DNA of 9,821 nucleotides from FEN-1219 sp035548835 (GCA_035548835.1 DASZSB010000042.1:1-9821); one strand, 5' to 3'. Shown: positions 1-7,108, counted from the first letter of the stretch. Notes: generated by a model not told the origin, from the letters alone. Made by a program: numbers and translations.

Positions 1-6
1 GGCGAT

Positions 7-22
7 CCGTGCAACCGTGCAA
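7..22. repeat. Tandem direct repeat CCGTGCAA x2
   Basis: Two perfect adjacent copies of CCGTGCAA (7-14 and 15-22) end three bases before the -35 hexamer of the promoter for the downstream operon. The position is where an activator, or the alpha subunit of RNA polymerase, would bind. The repeat itself is seen directly; a regulatory role is inference, since only 16 bp are involved and the window begins just upstream. Confidence 0.5.
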
Positions 23-25
23 AAC

Positions 26-54
26 CTGACACCGTCCCGGGCGCTGGCTAGAAT
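26..54 (+). promoter_or_regulatory. Sigma70-type promoter of the moxR-bat operon
   Basis: CTGACA (26-31) matches the -35 consensus TTGACA at 5 of 6 positions, and TAGAAT (49-54) matches the -10 consensus TATAAT at 5 of 6. The spacer is exactly 17 bp. The predicted transcription start is near base 61, which gives a leader of about 20 bases before the moxR ATG at 82. No comparable promoter was noticed inside the following six-gene block, so this one probably drives all of it. Confidence 0.7.
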
Positions 55-67
55 GACGCGCTTTGGA

Positions 68-78
68 CTTGGCCCAAG
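68..78. repeat. 11-bp palindrome in the moxR leader
   Basis: CTTGG-C-CCAAG is a perfect inverted repeat with a one-base centre. It lies between the predicted transcription start and the moxR start codon, where a Shine-Dalgarno would normally be; no good Shine-Dalgarno is visible there. It could be an operator half-site pair overlapping the early transcribed region, or chance. It is too tight to form an RNA hairpin without opening inner pairs. Confidence 0.3.
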
Positions 79-81
79 CTC

Positions 82-1056
82 ATGTCGCTACAAGAAAAGT
101 TCGGGAAGCTCGAGGCGCACCTGAAGGGACTCGTGGTCGGCCAGGAGCGGCTGCTGAACCGCATGCTCGTGGCGCTGCTCTCGGACGGGCATCTGCTCGT
201 GGAGGGCGCGCCGGGGCTCGCGAAGACGCGTGCGATCAAGGTCTTGAGCCACAGCATCGAAGGCGACTTCCATCGCCTGCAGTTCACCCCGGATCTCCTG
301 CCCGCCGACCTCACGGGCACCGAGATCTACCGGCCGCAGGACGGCTCGTTCGTGTTCCGCAAGGGACCGCTGTTCCACAACCTGGTGCTCGCCGACGAGG
401 TGAACCGCGCGCCGGCCAAGGTGCAGTCGGCGCTGCTCGAAGCCATGGGCGAGCGGCAGATCACGGTGGGCTCCGTGACCTACCCGCTGCCGACGCTGTT
501 CATGGTCATGGCCACGCAGAACCCGATCGAGCAGGAAGGCACGTATCCGCTGCCGGAAGCCCAGCTCGACCGCTTCCTGCTGCACGTGTTCGTGAGTTAT
601 CCCGATGCGGCCGGCGAGCGCGCGATCCTCGAGCTGAACCGCGCCGAGCAGCGCCGCTCGGCTACGGACGAGGCGCTGTTCACGGCGCCCGAGGTGCTCA
701 CGCAGAAGGAAGTGCTCGCGGCGCGGCTGCAGGTGCTCGATCAGCACCTGTCGGCGCCGCTCGAGGAGTACATCGTGCAGATCGTGCTCGCCACGCGCGC
801 ACCGGAGCGCTACGGCGACGACCTCGCGGGCGTGCTGCAGTACGGCGCGAGCCCGCGTGCCACGATCGCGCTCGATCGCTGCGCGCGCGCCCACGCGTGG
901 CTCGCGGGCCGCGACTACGTGACGCCCGAGGACATCCAGGCCATGGCGCACGACGTGCTGCGGCACCGCATCCTGCTCGGCTTCGAGGCCGAAGCGTCCG
1001 GCCGCACGCCGAACGAGATCATCGACACGCTGCTCAAGAGGATCGGGGTGCCCTGA
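82..1056 (+). CDS. moxR: MoxR family AAA+ ATPase
   Basis: This 324-residue cytoplasmic ATPase has the normal MoxR (AAA_3) length. Visible motifs are Walker A GAPGLAKT (42-49), the MoxR signature FTPDLLPADLTG (68-79), Walker B LVLADE (101-106) followed by VNRAP, sensor 1 in ATQNPIEQEGTYPLPEAQLD (144-163) with Asn147, and the lid motif GASPRA (255-260). MoxR ATPases act as chaperone-like remodellers, usually with VWA-domain partners, which are encoded directly downstream here. ATG 82 is the only usable start: an in-frame TAG lies at 49-51 and no other start codon falls between. No clear Shine-Dalgarno precedes it. The stop TGA shares its A with the ATG of the next gene. The family assignment is certain; the substrate is unknown. 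Confidence 0.96.
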   Translation: MSLQEKFGKLEAHLKGLVVGQERLLNRMLVALLSDGHLLVEGAPGLAKTRAIKVLSHSIEGDFHRLQFTPDLLPADLTGTEIYRPQDGSFVFRKGPLFHNLVLADEVNRAPAKVQSALLEAMGERQITVGSVTYPLPTLFMVMATQNPIEQEGTYPLPEAQLDRFLLHVFVSYPDAAGERAILELNRAEQRRSATDEALFTAPEVLTQKEVLAARLQVLDQHLSAPLEEYIVQIVLATRAPERYGDDLAGVLQYGASPRATIALDRCARAHAWLAGRDYVTPEDIQAMAHDVLRHRILLGFEAEASGRTPNEIIDTLLKRIGVP

Positions 1057-1988
1057 TGGCGCTCTCCGCCGCGCGCACAACGCAGTCGCCGGTGCGAGTG
1101 GAGCTCGCGGATCTCGTCCGGCTGCGCGCGGCCGGCGAAGCGCTGACGCTCACGGCGCCCCGCGTGCGCGTGGTCACGGCCGGCGGCCATCTTTCGCCGT
1201 ACAAGGGCCGCGGCGTCGAATATGACGAGTCGCGGCCGTACCAGGCCGGCGACGACCTGCGCACGATCGACTGGCGCGTGACCGCACGCACCGGCAAGCC
1301 GCACACGAAGGTGTTCCGCGAGGAGCGCAATCGGCCCGTGTTCGTGTGGCTCGATCTGCGCCGGCCGATGATGTTCGCGACGCGCGGCGAGTTCAAAGCC
1401 GTGCGAGCCGCGGAGCTCGCCGCGCTGATCGCCTGGAGCGCCGTCGCGCACGGCGACCGGCTCGGCGGCCTCGTGTTCTCCGAGAGCGATCATCAGGAGC
1501 TGCGGCCGGCGCTCGGCGCGCGTGCCGCGCTGCGCCTGCTGCGCGCGGTGTGCGCGGATTCGTTCTGGCTGCCGCCGCTCGAGACCGCCAGCGTCGAGAT
1601 CGACGCGGAGCGCGCGCTGCAGCGCCTCGCGCGCGTCGCGCGTCCGGGCAGCCAGATCTTCCTGCTCAGCGATTTCCGCCGGCTCGGCGCCGACGCGGAG
1701 CGCAACCTGCGCCGGCTCGCCGGCCACTGCGACCTGCTGCTCGTGAACGTGTTCGACGCCGTCGAGGCTGAACTTCCGCCGCCGGGCCGCTATCGAATCC
1801 AGAGCGCCGGCCGCTCGTTCTCGATCGACACCACCGACGAGGGCTCGCGACGGCGCTACCACGAGCGGTTCGAGGCGCGGCGCGCGCTGCTCAAGTCGCT
1901 GGCGCGAACGCCCGGCATCCGCGCGCTCGATTGCGCGACGGACGCCGATCCGCGCAGCGTGCTGGCCCAACAGTTTCGACCACGATGA
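1056..1988 (+). CDS. DUF58 domain protein (VWA-like MoxR partner)
   Basis: This 310-residue soluble protein carries the DUF58 core at residues 51-78: GRGVEY, then SRPYQAGDDLRTIDW and the TAR that follows. It is the usual companion of MoxR ATPases. Downstream lies a VWA-like fold, but the expected metal site (DxSxS) reads D100-L-R102-R-P104, so both serines are lost and metal binding is doubtful. No signal peptide or membrane segment is seen. The start at 1056 overlaps the moxR stop by one base (TGATG), with GGGG at 1045-1048 as a possible ribosome site. The same frame stays open upstream to 63, but that extension overlaps moxR and has no conserved motif, so it is excluded. The end overlaps the next gene by ATGA. 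The family is sure; the molecular role is inferred to be an adaptor or target of MoxR. Confidence 0.94.
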   Translation: MALSAARTTQSPVRVELADLVRLRAAGEALTLTAPRVRVVTAGGHLSPYKGRGVEYDESRPYQAGDDLRTIDWRVTARTGKPHTKVFREERNRPVFVWLDLRRPMMFATRGEFKAVRAAELAALIAWSAVAHGDRLGGLVFSESDHQELRPALGARAALRLLRAVCADSFWLPPLETASVEIDAERALQRLARVARPGSQIFLLSDFRRLGADAERNLRRLAGHCDLLLVNVFDAVEAELPPPGRYRIQSAGRSFSIDTTDEGSRRRYHERFEARRALLKSLARTPGIRALDCATDADPRSVLAQQFRPR

Positions 1989-2530
1989 ATCCGAACGACG
2001 TGAGCTCGCTGCCGCTGCGCGACATCCACCTGCCGGGCCCGATCGGCTGGTGGCCGCCCGCGCCCGGCTGGTGGGTTCTCGCCGCGTTGCTGCTCGCCGG
2101 TATTGCGGCGTACGCGCTGCGCTACTACCAGAGCCGGCACCGGCGCGCGGCGCTGCGCAGCCTGCGCGAGGTGCAGCAGGCGCTCGAGCAGGGAGTCGAG
2201 CCCGTCGTGTGCCTGCAGAACGTCTCGACCGTGCTGCGCCGCTTCGCGATGACGACGGCGGCGGCCGCGCGGCGCCGGGCTCGTGGCCCGGTGCAGGAGC
2301 CCGACGTCCCGGGTCTCACGGGCAATCGCTGGCTCGAGTACCTCGACAGCCGCTGGCAGCGCGACGCGTTCGCCCATGGCGCCGGCCGCGCGCTGCTCGC
2401 GGCGCCGTACGCGCGCCCGCAGAGCATCGACCGCGATGCGGCACGAGAGCTCACGACACTGTGTACCGAATGGCTCAGCGCGCAGCCTGCGACGCCGCGC
2501 GCGCCGCGCAGACGCGCAGGCAGGGACTGA
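1985..2530 (+). CDS. DUF4381 domain single-pass membrane protein
   Basis: This 181-residue protein starts at an ATGA overlap with the DUF58 gene. The N-terminus has the DUF4381-type stretch LRDIHLPGPIGWWPPAPGWW (11-30), which leads into one transmembrane helix at about 29-45. A basic segment follows (RYYQSRHRRAALR), placing residues 46-181 in the cytoplasm by the positive-inside rule. The soluble part contains NRWLEYLD (114-121), typical of the family. DUF4381 proteins are found almost only between DUF58 and BatA genes, as here, so it is probably a membrane anchor or linker between the cytoplasmic ATPase side and the VWA proteins. No enzymatic motif is seen. An in-frame ATG upstream (1931) would lie inside the DUF58 gene and is rejected. 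Confidence 0.88.
   Translation: MNPNDVSSLPLRDIHLPGPIGWWPPAPGWWVLAALLLAGIAAYALRYYQSRHRRAALRSLREVQQALEQGVEPVVCLQNVSTVLRRFAMTTAAAARRRARGPVQEPDVPGLTGNRWLEYLDSRWQRDAFAHGAGRALLAAPYARPQSIDRDAARELTTLCTEWLSAQPATPRAPRRRAGRD
2522..2526 (+). promoter_or_regulatory. Ribosome binding site of batA
   Basis: AGGGA lies nine bases before ATG 2536 and overlaps the end of the DUF4381 coding region. It supports 2536 as the start, although the frame is open far upstream (from 2050). Confidence 0.5.
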
Positions 2531-2535
2531 CTCCG

Positions 2536-3579
2536 ATGTGGACGCTGGCGTGGTGGTGGGTGCTGTTCGCGTTGCCGCTTCCCTGGCTCGTACGCCGCTT
2601 CGTGCCGGCCGAGCCCATCGATCGCGACGTGGCGCTGAAGGTGCCGTTCGGCACGGAGTTCAACGAGCTCGCCGGGCTGCGCGCGCCGCTGACCTCGCGC
2701 GGCTTGCGGCTCGCGGTGCTGTCGCTGGCCTGGGTGCTGGCCGTGCTCGCGGCCGCGCGGCCGCAGTTCGTCGGCGAGCCCGTGTCGCTGCCGATGACGG
2801 GCCGCGACCTGCTGCTCGCGATCGACCTCTCGGGCAGCATGGAGGAGCAGGACTTCCAGCTGAACGGCCAGTGGGTCGACCGGCTCACGGCGTTGAAGAC
2901 CGTGGCCACGGATTTCATCAACCACCGCGTGGGCGACCGCGTGGGCCTGATCCTGTTCGGCCGCGAGGCGTACCTGCAGGCGCCGCTGACGTTCGACCGC
3001 GCCACGGTCAACACGCTGCTGAACGAGGCCGTGATCGGGCTCGCCGGCAAGGAGACCGCGATCGGTGACGCGATCGGGCTCGCGATCCGCACGCTCGAGG
3101 ATGCGAAGGTGCAGCAGGGCCGGCGCGTGCTCGTGCTGCTGACCGACGGTGCGAACACGGCCGGGGCTGTCGAGCCGCGCAAGGCGGCCGAGCTCGCGGC
3201 GCAGCGCAAGGTCGTGATCTATCCCGTAGGCATCGGCGCCGACGCGCTGACCGTGCGCTCGCTGTTCGGCCTGCGCCAGATCAATCCTTCCGCGGATCTC
3301 GACGAAGGCACGCTGACAGCCATTGCCGAGATGACGGGCGGGCGCTACTTCCGTGCGCGCGATACCGCGGAGTTCCAGCAGATCTACAAGATCCTGGACC
3401 AGCTCGAGCCTGCGGCCTCCGACGAGCGGGGCTTCCGGCCCGTGAAGGAGCTGTTCTACTGGCCGCTCGGTGCCGCGCTCGTGCTGGCGGCGCTGGCCGC
3501 CGCGGCGGCGTTCGTCGCGGCGCGCCTGCCGGCGCGTGCCGGGGCCGCGCAGTGGCTCACGAGGGCGTCGCATGGGTGA
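2536..3579 (+). CDS. batA: BatA-like VWA-domain membrane protein
   Basis: The 347-residue protein has the Bat layout: TM helices at about 3-19 and 57-74, a von Willebrand factor A domain at about 90-290, and a C-terminal TM at 307-329. The metal-ion-dependent adhesion site is complete: D97-L-S99-G-S101, T174 (KETAIGD) and D204 (LLTDGAN). The segment GGRYFRARDTAEFQQIYKIL near the domain end is typical of BatA. Arg-Arg after TM1 and an Arg-containing tail after TM3 predict a periplasmic VWA domain. The start is five bases after the DUF4381 stop. The frame is open upstream to 2050 but overlaps the previous gene without conserved motifs. It probably binds BatB and BatD in a membrane complex. The identity is strong; the client is unknown. 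Confidence 0.93.
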   Translation: MWTLAWWWVLFALPLPWLVRRFVPAEPIDRDVALKVPFGTEFNELAGLRAPLTSRGLRLAVLSLAWVLAVLAAARPQFVGEPVSLPMTGRDLLLAIDLSGSMEEQDFQLNGQWVDRLTALKTVATDFINHRVGDRVGLILFGREAYLQAPLTFDRATVNTLLNEAVIGLAGKETAIGDAIGLAIRTLEDAKVQQGRRVLVLLTDGANTAGAVEPRKAAELAAQRKVVIYPVGIGADALTVRSLFGLRQINPSADLDEGTLTAIAEMTGGRYFRARDTAEFQQIYKILDQLEPAASDERGFRPVKELFYWPLGAALVLAALAAAAAFVAARLPARAGAAQWLTRASHG

Positions 3580-5425
3580 TCTGCATTTCCTGCGGCCCGA
3601 ATGGCTCCTGGCGCTGCCGATCGGCGCCTGGCTCACGTGGCAGCTGCTGCGCGGGCGCGGCGAGAGCGGTGGGTGGCGCAGCGTGGTCGACGCGAAGTTG
3701 CGCCGTTACGTGCTGATCGAGCCCGAGGTGCTGCGCAACAGCCGGCTCGCGCTGGTCGTGGCGCTCGGGGCGTGGCTGGCTGCGGTGCTCGCGATGGCCG
3801 GCCCCGCGTGGGAGCGCCTGCCGGTACCCGCGTTCCGCTCGGACGAGGCGCTCGTCGTCGCGCTCGACCTGTCGCGCTCGATGGATGCTGGCGACGTCGA
3901 GCCCTCGCGGCTCGCGCGCGCGAAGCTCAAGCTGCTCGATCTGCTCGAGCAGCGCTCCGCCGGCCAGACCGCGCTAGTCGTGTTCACGACGCACGCGTTC
4001 ACGGTCACGCCGCTGACGACCGATACGCGCACGATCTCCTCGCTGGTTGGCGCGATCTCGACCGACATCATGCCGACGCACGGCGGCTCCGCGTCCGCCG
4101 GCCTCGAGAAGGCGCGCGCGCTGCTGCGCCAGACCGGTGTCCAGACCGGCGACATTCTGCTGATCACCGATTCCGAGGTGGAGGACGCCGATCTGCGCCT
4201 CGCGCGCGATCTCGCGGGCGAGGGCTTCCGCACGAGCGTGCTCGCGGTCGGCACGGAGCAGGGCGCGCCGATCCCGCAGGCAGAGGGCGGCGGGTTCCTC
4301 AACGATGCGAATGGCCACGTCGTGGTGCCCCAGGTGGATCTCGGCGGGTTGCGCCGGCTCGCCGGCGCTGGCCGCGGCCGCTTCGCGCGGCTCGCGCCGG
4401 ACGACAGCGACCTCGCGGCCCTGTTCCCGGCCGCGGGAGGGGCGCCGCTCGACGTGGTGCTCGGCGGCGGCGAGGAGCAGCAGTACAAGGCCGACGTGTG
4501 GCGCGATCGCGGTGCGTGGCTCGTGCTCGCGGTGTTGCCGTTGCTCGCGCTGCTGTTCCGCCGCGGCTGGATCTGCGGCGTCGCGCTCGTGCTGCTGCTG
4601 CCCACGCCACGCGCGCACGCGTTCGAGTGGAGCGATCTGTGGCTGCGGCGCGACCAGCGCGCGTACCGCGCGCTCGAGGACCAGCAGCCGGCGCGCGCGG
4701 CCACGCTGTTTCAGGATCCGGAGTGGCGCGGCGCCGCGCAGTACCGTTCCGGGGAGTTCGACGCGAGCGCCACCACGCTCGCGCCGATCGACTCGGCCGA
4801 CGGCCAGTACAACCGCGGCAACGCCCTCGCGAAGGCCGGCAAGATCGAGCCCGCGATCGAGGCCTACGACCGTGCGCTCGCGTTGAATCCCGACCACGCC
4901 GACGCGCGCTACAACCGCGATCTGCTGAAGAAGTTCCTCGACGACCATCCGCAGCAGAAGCCGCAACAGCCCCCGCAGCAGCAGCCGCAGGATCAGAATG
5001 GCGGCCAGGACGACCAGGGCAAGCAGGGCGATTCGAAGGACTCCGACGGCAACGCCGATCAGAAGGACGGCCAGAAGTCCGGCGAGCGCAAGGCCAAGCA
5101 GGGCGAGCAGGGCAAGAGTGGCGACAGCTCTGCCGACGGCGACAGCGACGAGCAGAAACAGAAGGATGGCGAGCAGCAGCAGGAGCAGAACGCCGCGAAC
5201 GCCGAGCAGCAGAAGGACGGCCCCGATTCGCCGAACAAGGCGCCGGGCCCCGAGGACGTCGAGAAATGGGCGTCGGAGCAGGCCGCGGAGCAGTGGCTGC
5301 GGCGCGTGCCGCAGGACCCGGGCGGCCTGCTGCGGCGCAAGTTCCTCTATCAGTATCAGCGCATGGGCGTGGATCAGGAAGGCAAGCCGGTGTTGCAGAA
5401 CGGCCCGGAGCGCAAGCCATGGTGA
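3572..5425 (+). CDS. batB: BatB/BatC fusion: VWA and TPR membrane protein
   Basis: The order in this 617-residue protein is TM (9-25), TM (59-77), VWA domain (about 90-300), paired hydrophobic segments (316-329 and 333-350), TPR unit (413-450), low-complexity linker (460-560) and a conserved-looking tail (561-617). The metal site is D99-L-S101-R-S103, S173 in the usual Thr position and D200. The second hydrophobic segment ends in PRAHA before F351, like a signal peptide, so the TPR part should be periplasmic. The TPR reads YNRGNALAKAGKIEPAIEAY and continues with DRALALNPDHADARYN. In some bacteria these parts are separate BatB and BatC proteins. The start at 3572 overlaps batA by eight bases and has GAGGG six bases upstream. 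The VWA identity is certain; cleavage after residue 350 is inference. Confidence 0.93.
   Translation: MGDLHFLRPEWLLALPIGAWLTWQLLRGRGESGGWRSVVDAKLRRYVLIEPEVLRNSRLALVVALGAWLAAVLAMAGPAWERLPVPAFRSDEALVVALDLSRSMDAGDVEPSRLARAKLKLLDLLEQRSAGQTALVVFTTHAFTVTPLTTDTRTISSLVGAISTDIMPTHGGSASAGLEKARALLRQTGVQTGDILLITDSEVEDADLRLARDLAGEGFRTSVLAVGTEQGAPIPQAEGGGFLNDANGHVVVPQVDLGGLRRLAGAGRGRFARLAPDDSDLAALFPAAGGAPLDVVLGGGEEQQYKADVWRDRGAWLVLAVLPLLALLFRRGWICGVALVLLLPTPRAHAFEWSDLWLRRDQRAYRALEDQQPARAATLFQDPEWRGAAQYRSGEFDASATTLAPIDSADGQYNRGNALAKAGKIEPAIEAYDRALALNPDHADARYNRDLLKKFLDDHPQQKPQQPPQQQPQDQNGGQDDQGKQGDSKDSDGNADQKDGQKSGERKAKQGEQGKSGDSSADGDSDEQKQKDGEQQQEQNAANAEQQKDGPDSPNKAPGPEDVEKWASEQAAEQWLRRVPQDPGGLLRRKFLYQYQRMGVDQEGKPVLQNGPERKPW
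4949..5251 (+). other. Low-complexity Gln/Asp/Lys/Gly linker within batB
   Basis: Residues 460-560 of the BatB/BatC fusion are almost entirely Gln, Asp, Lys, Glu, Gly, Ser, Asn and Pro, with essentially no large hydrophobics. It begins with a Gln/Pro stretch and turns into charged DG/QK/EQ runs. It should be disordered. At DNA level it is rich in cag/gac/aag codons but has no exact long tandem unit. Such linkers are common in BatC-type tails. Confidence 0.8.
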
Positions 5426-7092
5426 GAGGCCGCGTGTTGCGGAGGCTGCTGGCCGCGGCCGCGCTCGCGTGCGCGACGCTGGCCGGCGCCCAGGCGCCAG
5501 GGTTGACCGCGAGCGTCGACCGGCCCGTGGTGCGCGACGGCGAGTCGTTCACGTACAGCATGCGCGCGGACGGCGCCGTGCGCGGCGAACCCGACGAGAC
5601 ACCCCTGACGCAGCAGTTCGACGTGCTGCAGCGCTCGAGCAGCTCGCGCGTGCAGATCCTGAACGGCCAGACCTCCCAGGTCACGGAGTGGCTGTTCCAG
5701 CTCATGCCGAAGAGCACGGGCGAGTTCACGATTCCGCCGCTGCGCGTCGGCGACCGGCAATCGAACGCCGTCACGGTGCGCGTGCTGCCGCCCGACCCGG
5801 CCGCGGCCGCCGCCGCCGATATCTTCATGGAGCTCGATGCGCAGCCGAAGACGGCGTACGTGCAGTCGCAGGTGCTGTTCACGCTGCGCCTCTTCATCGG
5901 CGTCAGCACGGGGCGCGCGACACTCACTCCGCCGGAAGTCACCGGCGGGGAGGCCATCGTCGAGCGACTCGGTGAGGACAGCCAGTACCAGACGATGCGC
6001 GGCGGGCGCACGTTCATCGTGCGCGAGCGCCGCTTCGCCGTGTTCCCGCAGGCGGCCGGCAAGCTGACGCTCGGCCCCGCCACGTTCGAGGCCATGGTGA
6101 TTCCGGACCGCGGGTTCTCGCGCGTGCAGAGGTTCCGCTCGGGGCAGGTCGAGATCGACGTGCAGCCGGCCGTCGCGCCGCCGCCCGAGTTCCCGGGCGC
6201 CGCGTGGCTGCCCGCGCAGCACGTGACGTTGAGCGAGGAGTGGAGCGATTCCGCGCCCGAGGTCGCGGTCGGTGTGCCGCGCACTCGCAAGATCGTCGTG
6301 GAAGGACTCGGCCTGCTCGAGACGCAGCTGCCGGACGTAACCGTTGCGCAGCAGACCGGTATCCGGCAGTACGCCGATCAGCCCGAGCTGTCGCACGAGG
6401 TCACCGCGGACGGCCTGAAGTCGCGGCGCAGCGTGAGCTTCGCGGTCATCGCACAGCAGCCCGGCGAGGTCACGCTCGCGGGCGTGCAGGTGCCGTGGTG
6501 GAACGTGACGGCGCAACGCTGGGAGGTCGCCGAGCTGCCGCCGCGCACGCTGACGGTCACGCCGAGCACAGAGCCCGCGCCGACGCAGGACGTGGCCGCG
6601 CCCGCGACCACCGCCGAGACGCCGGCAGCGCCGGCGCGCAACTGGTGGCCGATCGCGAGCGCGGTGCTGGCGCTGGCCTGGCTCGTGACGATGGCGCTCT
6701 GGTGGCGCTCGCGGGGCGCAGCCGTGTCGAAACCCGACGTGCGTGGTGCGCCCGCGGGCGAAGGCCGGCCGCCCGTGGCACCCGTGCGCAAGATCCTGCG
6801 CGACCTCGACAGTGCGTGCGCCGTGGGTGACGCGGACGCGGCGCGCCGGGCGCTGCTGGCGTACGCCGAGGCGCGGTTCGGCGCGGACGCGCCGCGCAGC
6901 CTCGGTGCGCTGGCAGCCGTGCTGCCGGCCGCCGTCGGCCGGGAGGTGCTGGCGCTCGAGGCCGCGATCTACGGCTCGACGCCGGGTACGTGGCAGGGTG
7001 ACGGGTTCAAGGCCGTCCTGCCGCAGCTCGAGAGGCTCGACCGGGAGGGCCGGCAGGCCAAGGACGAGCCGCTGCTGCCGCTGTATCGCTGA
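5419..7092 (+). CDS. batD: BatD family protein
   Basis: The 557-residue protein starts with a Sec signal peptide (basic VRGRVLRR, hydrophobic 10-22, likely cut after AGA24). A large periplasmic beta-rich region of the BatD ('oxygen tolerance') type follows, from 25 to about 405, then a Thr/Ala/Pro-rich stretch (about 385-407), a TM helix (411-428, after NWW) and a C-terminal domain of about 125 residues predicted to be cytoplasmic. Family features include the N-terminal sandwich with SVDRPVVRDGESFTYSM and the LMPKSTGEFTIPPLRV strand pair. The start overlaps the batB stop by seven bases, with GGAG at 5407-5410. The frame runs open back to 3601 through batB, but that part is an out-of-frame shadow. 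BatD is thought to cooperate with BatA and BatB; its biochemical role is unproven. Confidence 0.93.
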   Translation: MVRGRVLRRLLAAAALACATLAGAQAPGLTASVDRPVVRDGESFTYSMRADGAVRGEPDETPLTQQFDVLQRSSSSRVQILNGQTSQVTEWLFQLMPKSTGEFTIPPLRVGDRQSNAVTVRVLPPDPAAAAAADIFMELDAQPKTAYVQSQVLFTLRLFIGVSTGRATLTPPEVTGGEAIVERLGEDSQYQTMRGGRTFIVRERRFAVFPQAAGKLTLGPATFEAMVIPDRGFSRVQRFRSGQVEIDVQPAVAPPPEFPGAAWLPAQHVTLSEEWSDSAPEVAVGVPRTRKIVVEGLGLLETQLPDVTVAQQTGIRQYADQPELSHEVTADGLKSRRSVSFAVIAQQPGEVTLAGVQVPWWNVTAQRWEVAELPPRTLTVTPSTEPAPTQDVAAPATTAETPAAPARNWWPIASAVLALAWLVTMALWWRSRGAAVSKPDVRGAPAGEGRPPVAPVRKILRDLDSACAVGDADAARRALLAYAEARFGADAPRSLGALAAVLPAAVGREVLALEAAIYGSTPGTWQGDGFKAVLPQLERLDREGRQAKDEPLLPLYR

Positions 7093-7108
7093 GGTAACAG
7101 CGCTCTTT
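7087..7108 (+). terminator. Weak hairpin at the end of batD
   Basis: CGCTG (7087-7091) and CAGCG (7098-7102) can pair around a six-base loop, followed by CTCTTT. The stem overlaps the batD stop codon. Five base pairs and a short T tract make a poor intrinsic terminator, so partial read-through into the GGDEF gene is likely. Confidence 0.25.

Noticed and set aside
63..1055. Open frame continuing upstream of the DUF58 gene across moxR
   Set aside because: It overlaps a clear MoxR ATPase in another frame and its translation is Arg/Ala/Gly-rich with no motif; this is typical of high-GC shadow frames.
4949..5251. CAG-rich stretch in batB as a DNA repeat or mobile element scar
   Set aside because: Codons vary and no exact unit repeats; it is a low-complexity protein linker that stays in frame.
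3601..5418. 1,800-base open frame upstream of batD, which would fuse to it
   Set aside because: It runs through batB in another frame with compositionally biased Arg/Ala-rich translation. A signal peptide and ribosome site fix the batD start at 5419.
4299..6290. Long minus-strand open frame opposite batB and batD (663 codons)
   Set aside because: It is antisense to two well-supported genes, with Arg/Ala/Pro/Ser low-complexity translation and no recognisable domain.
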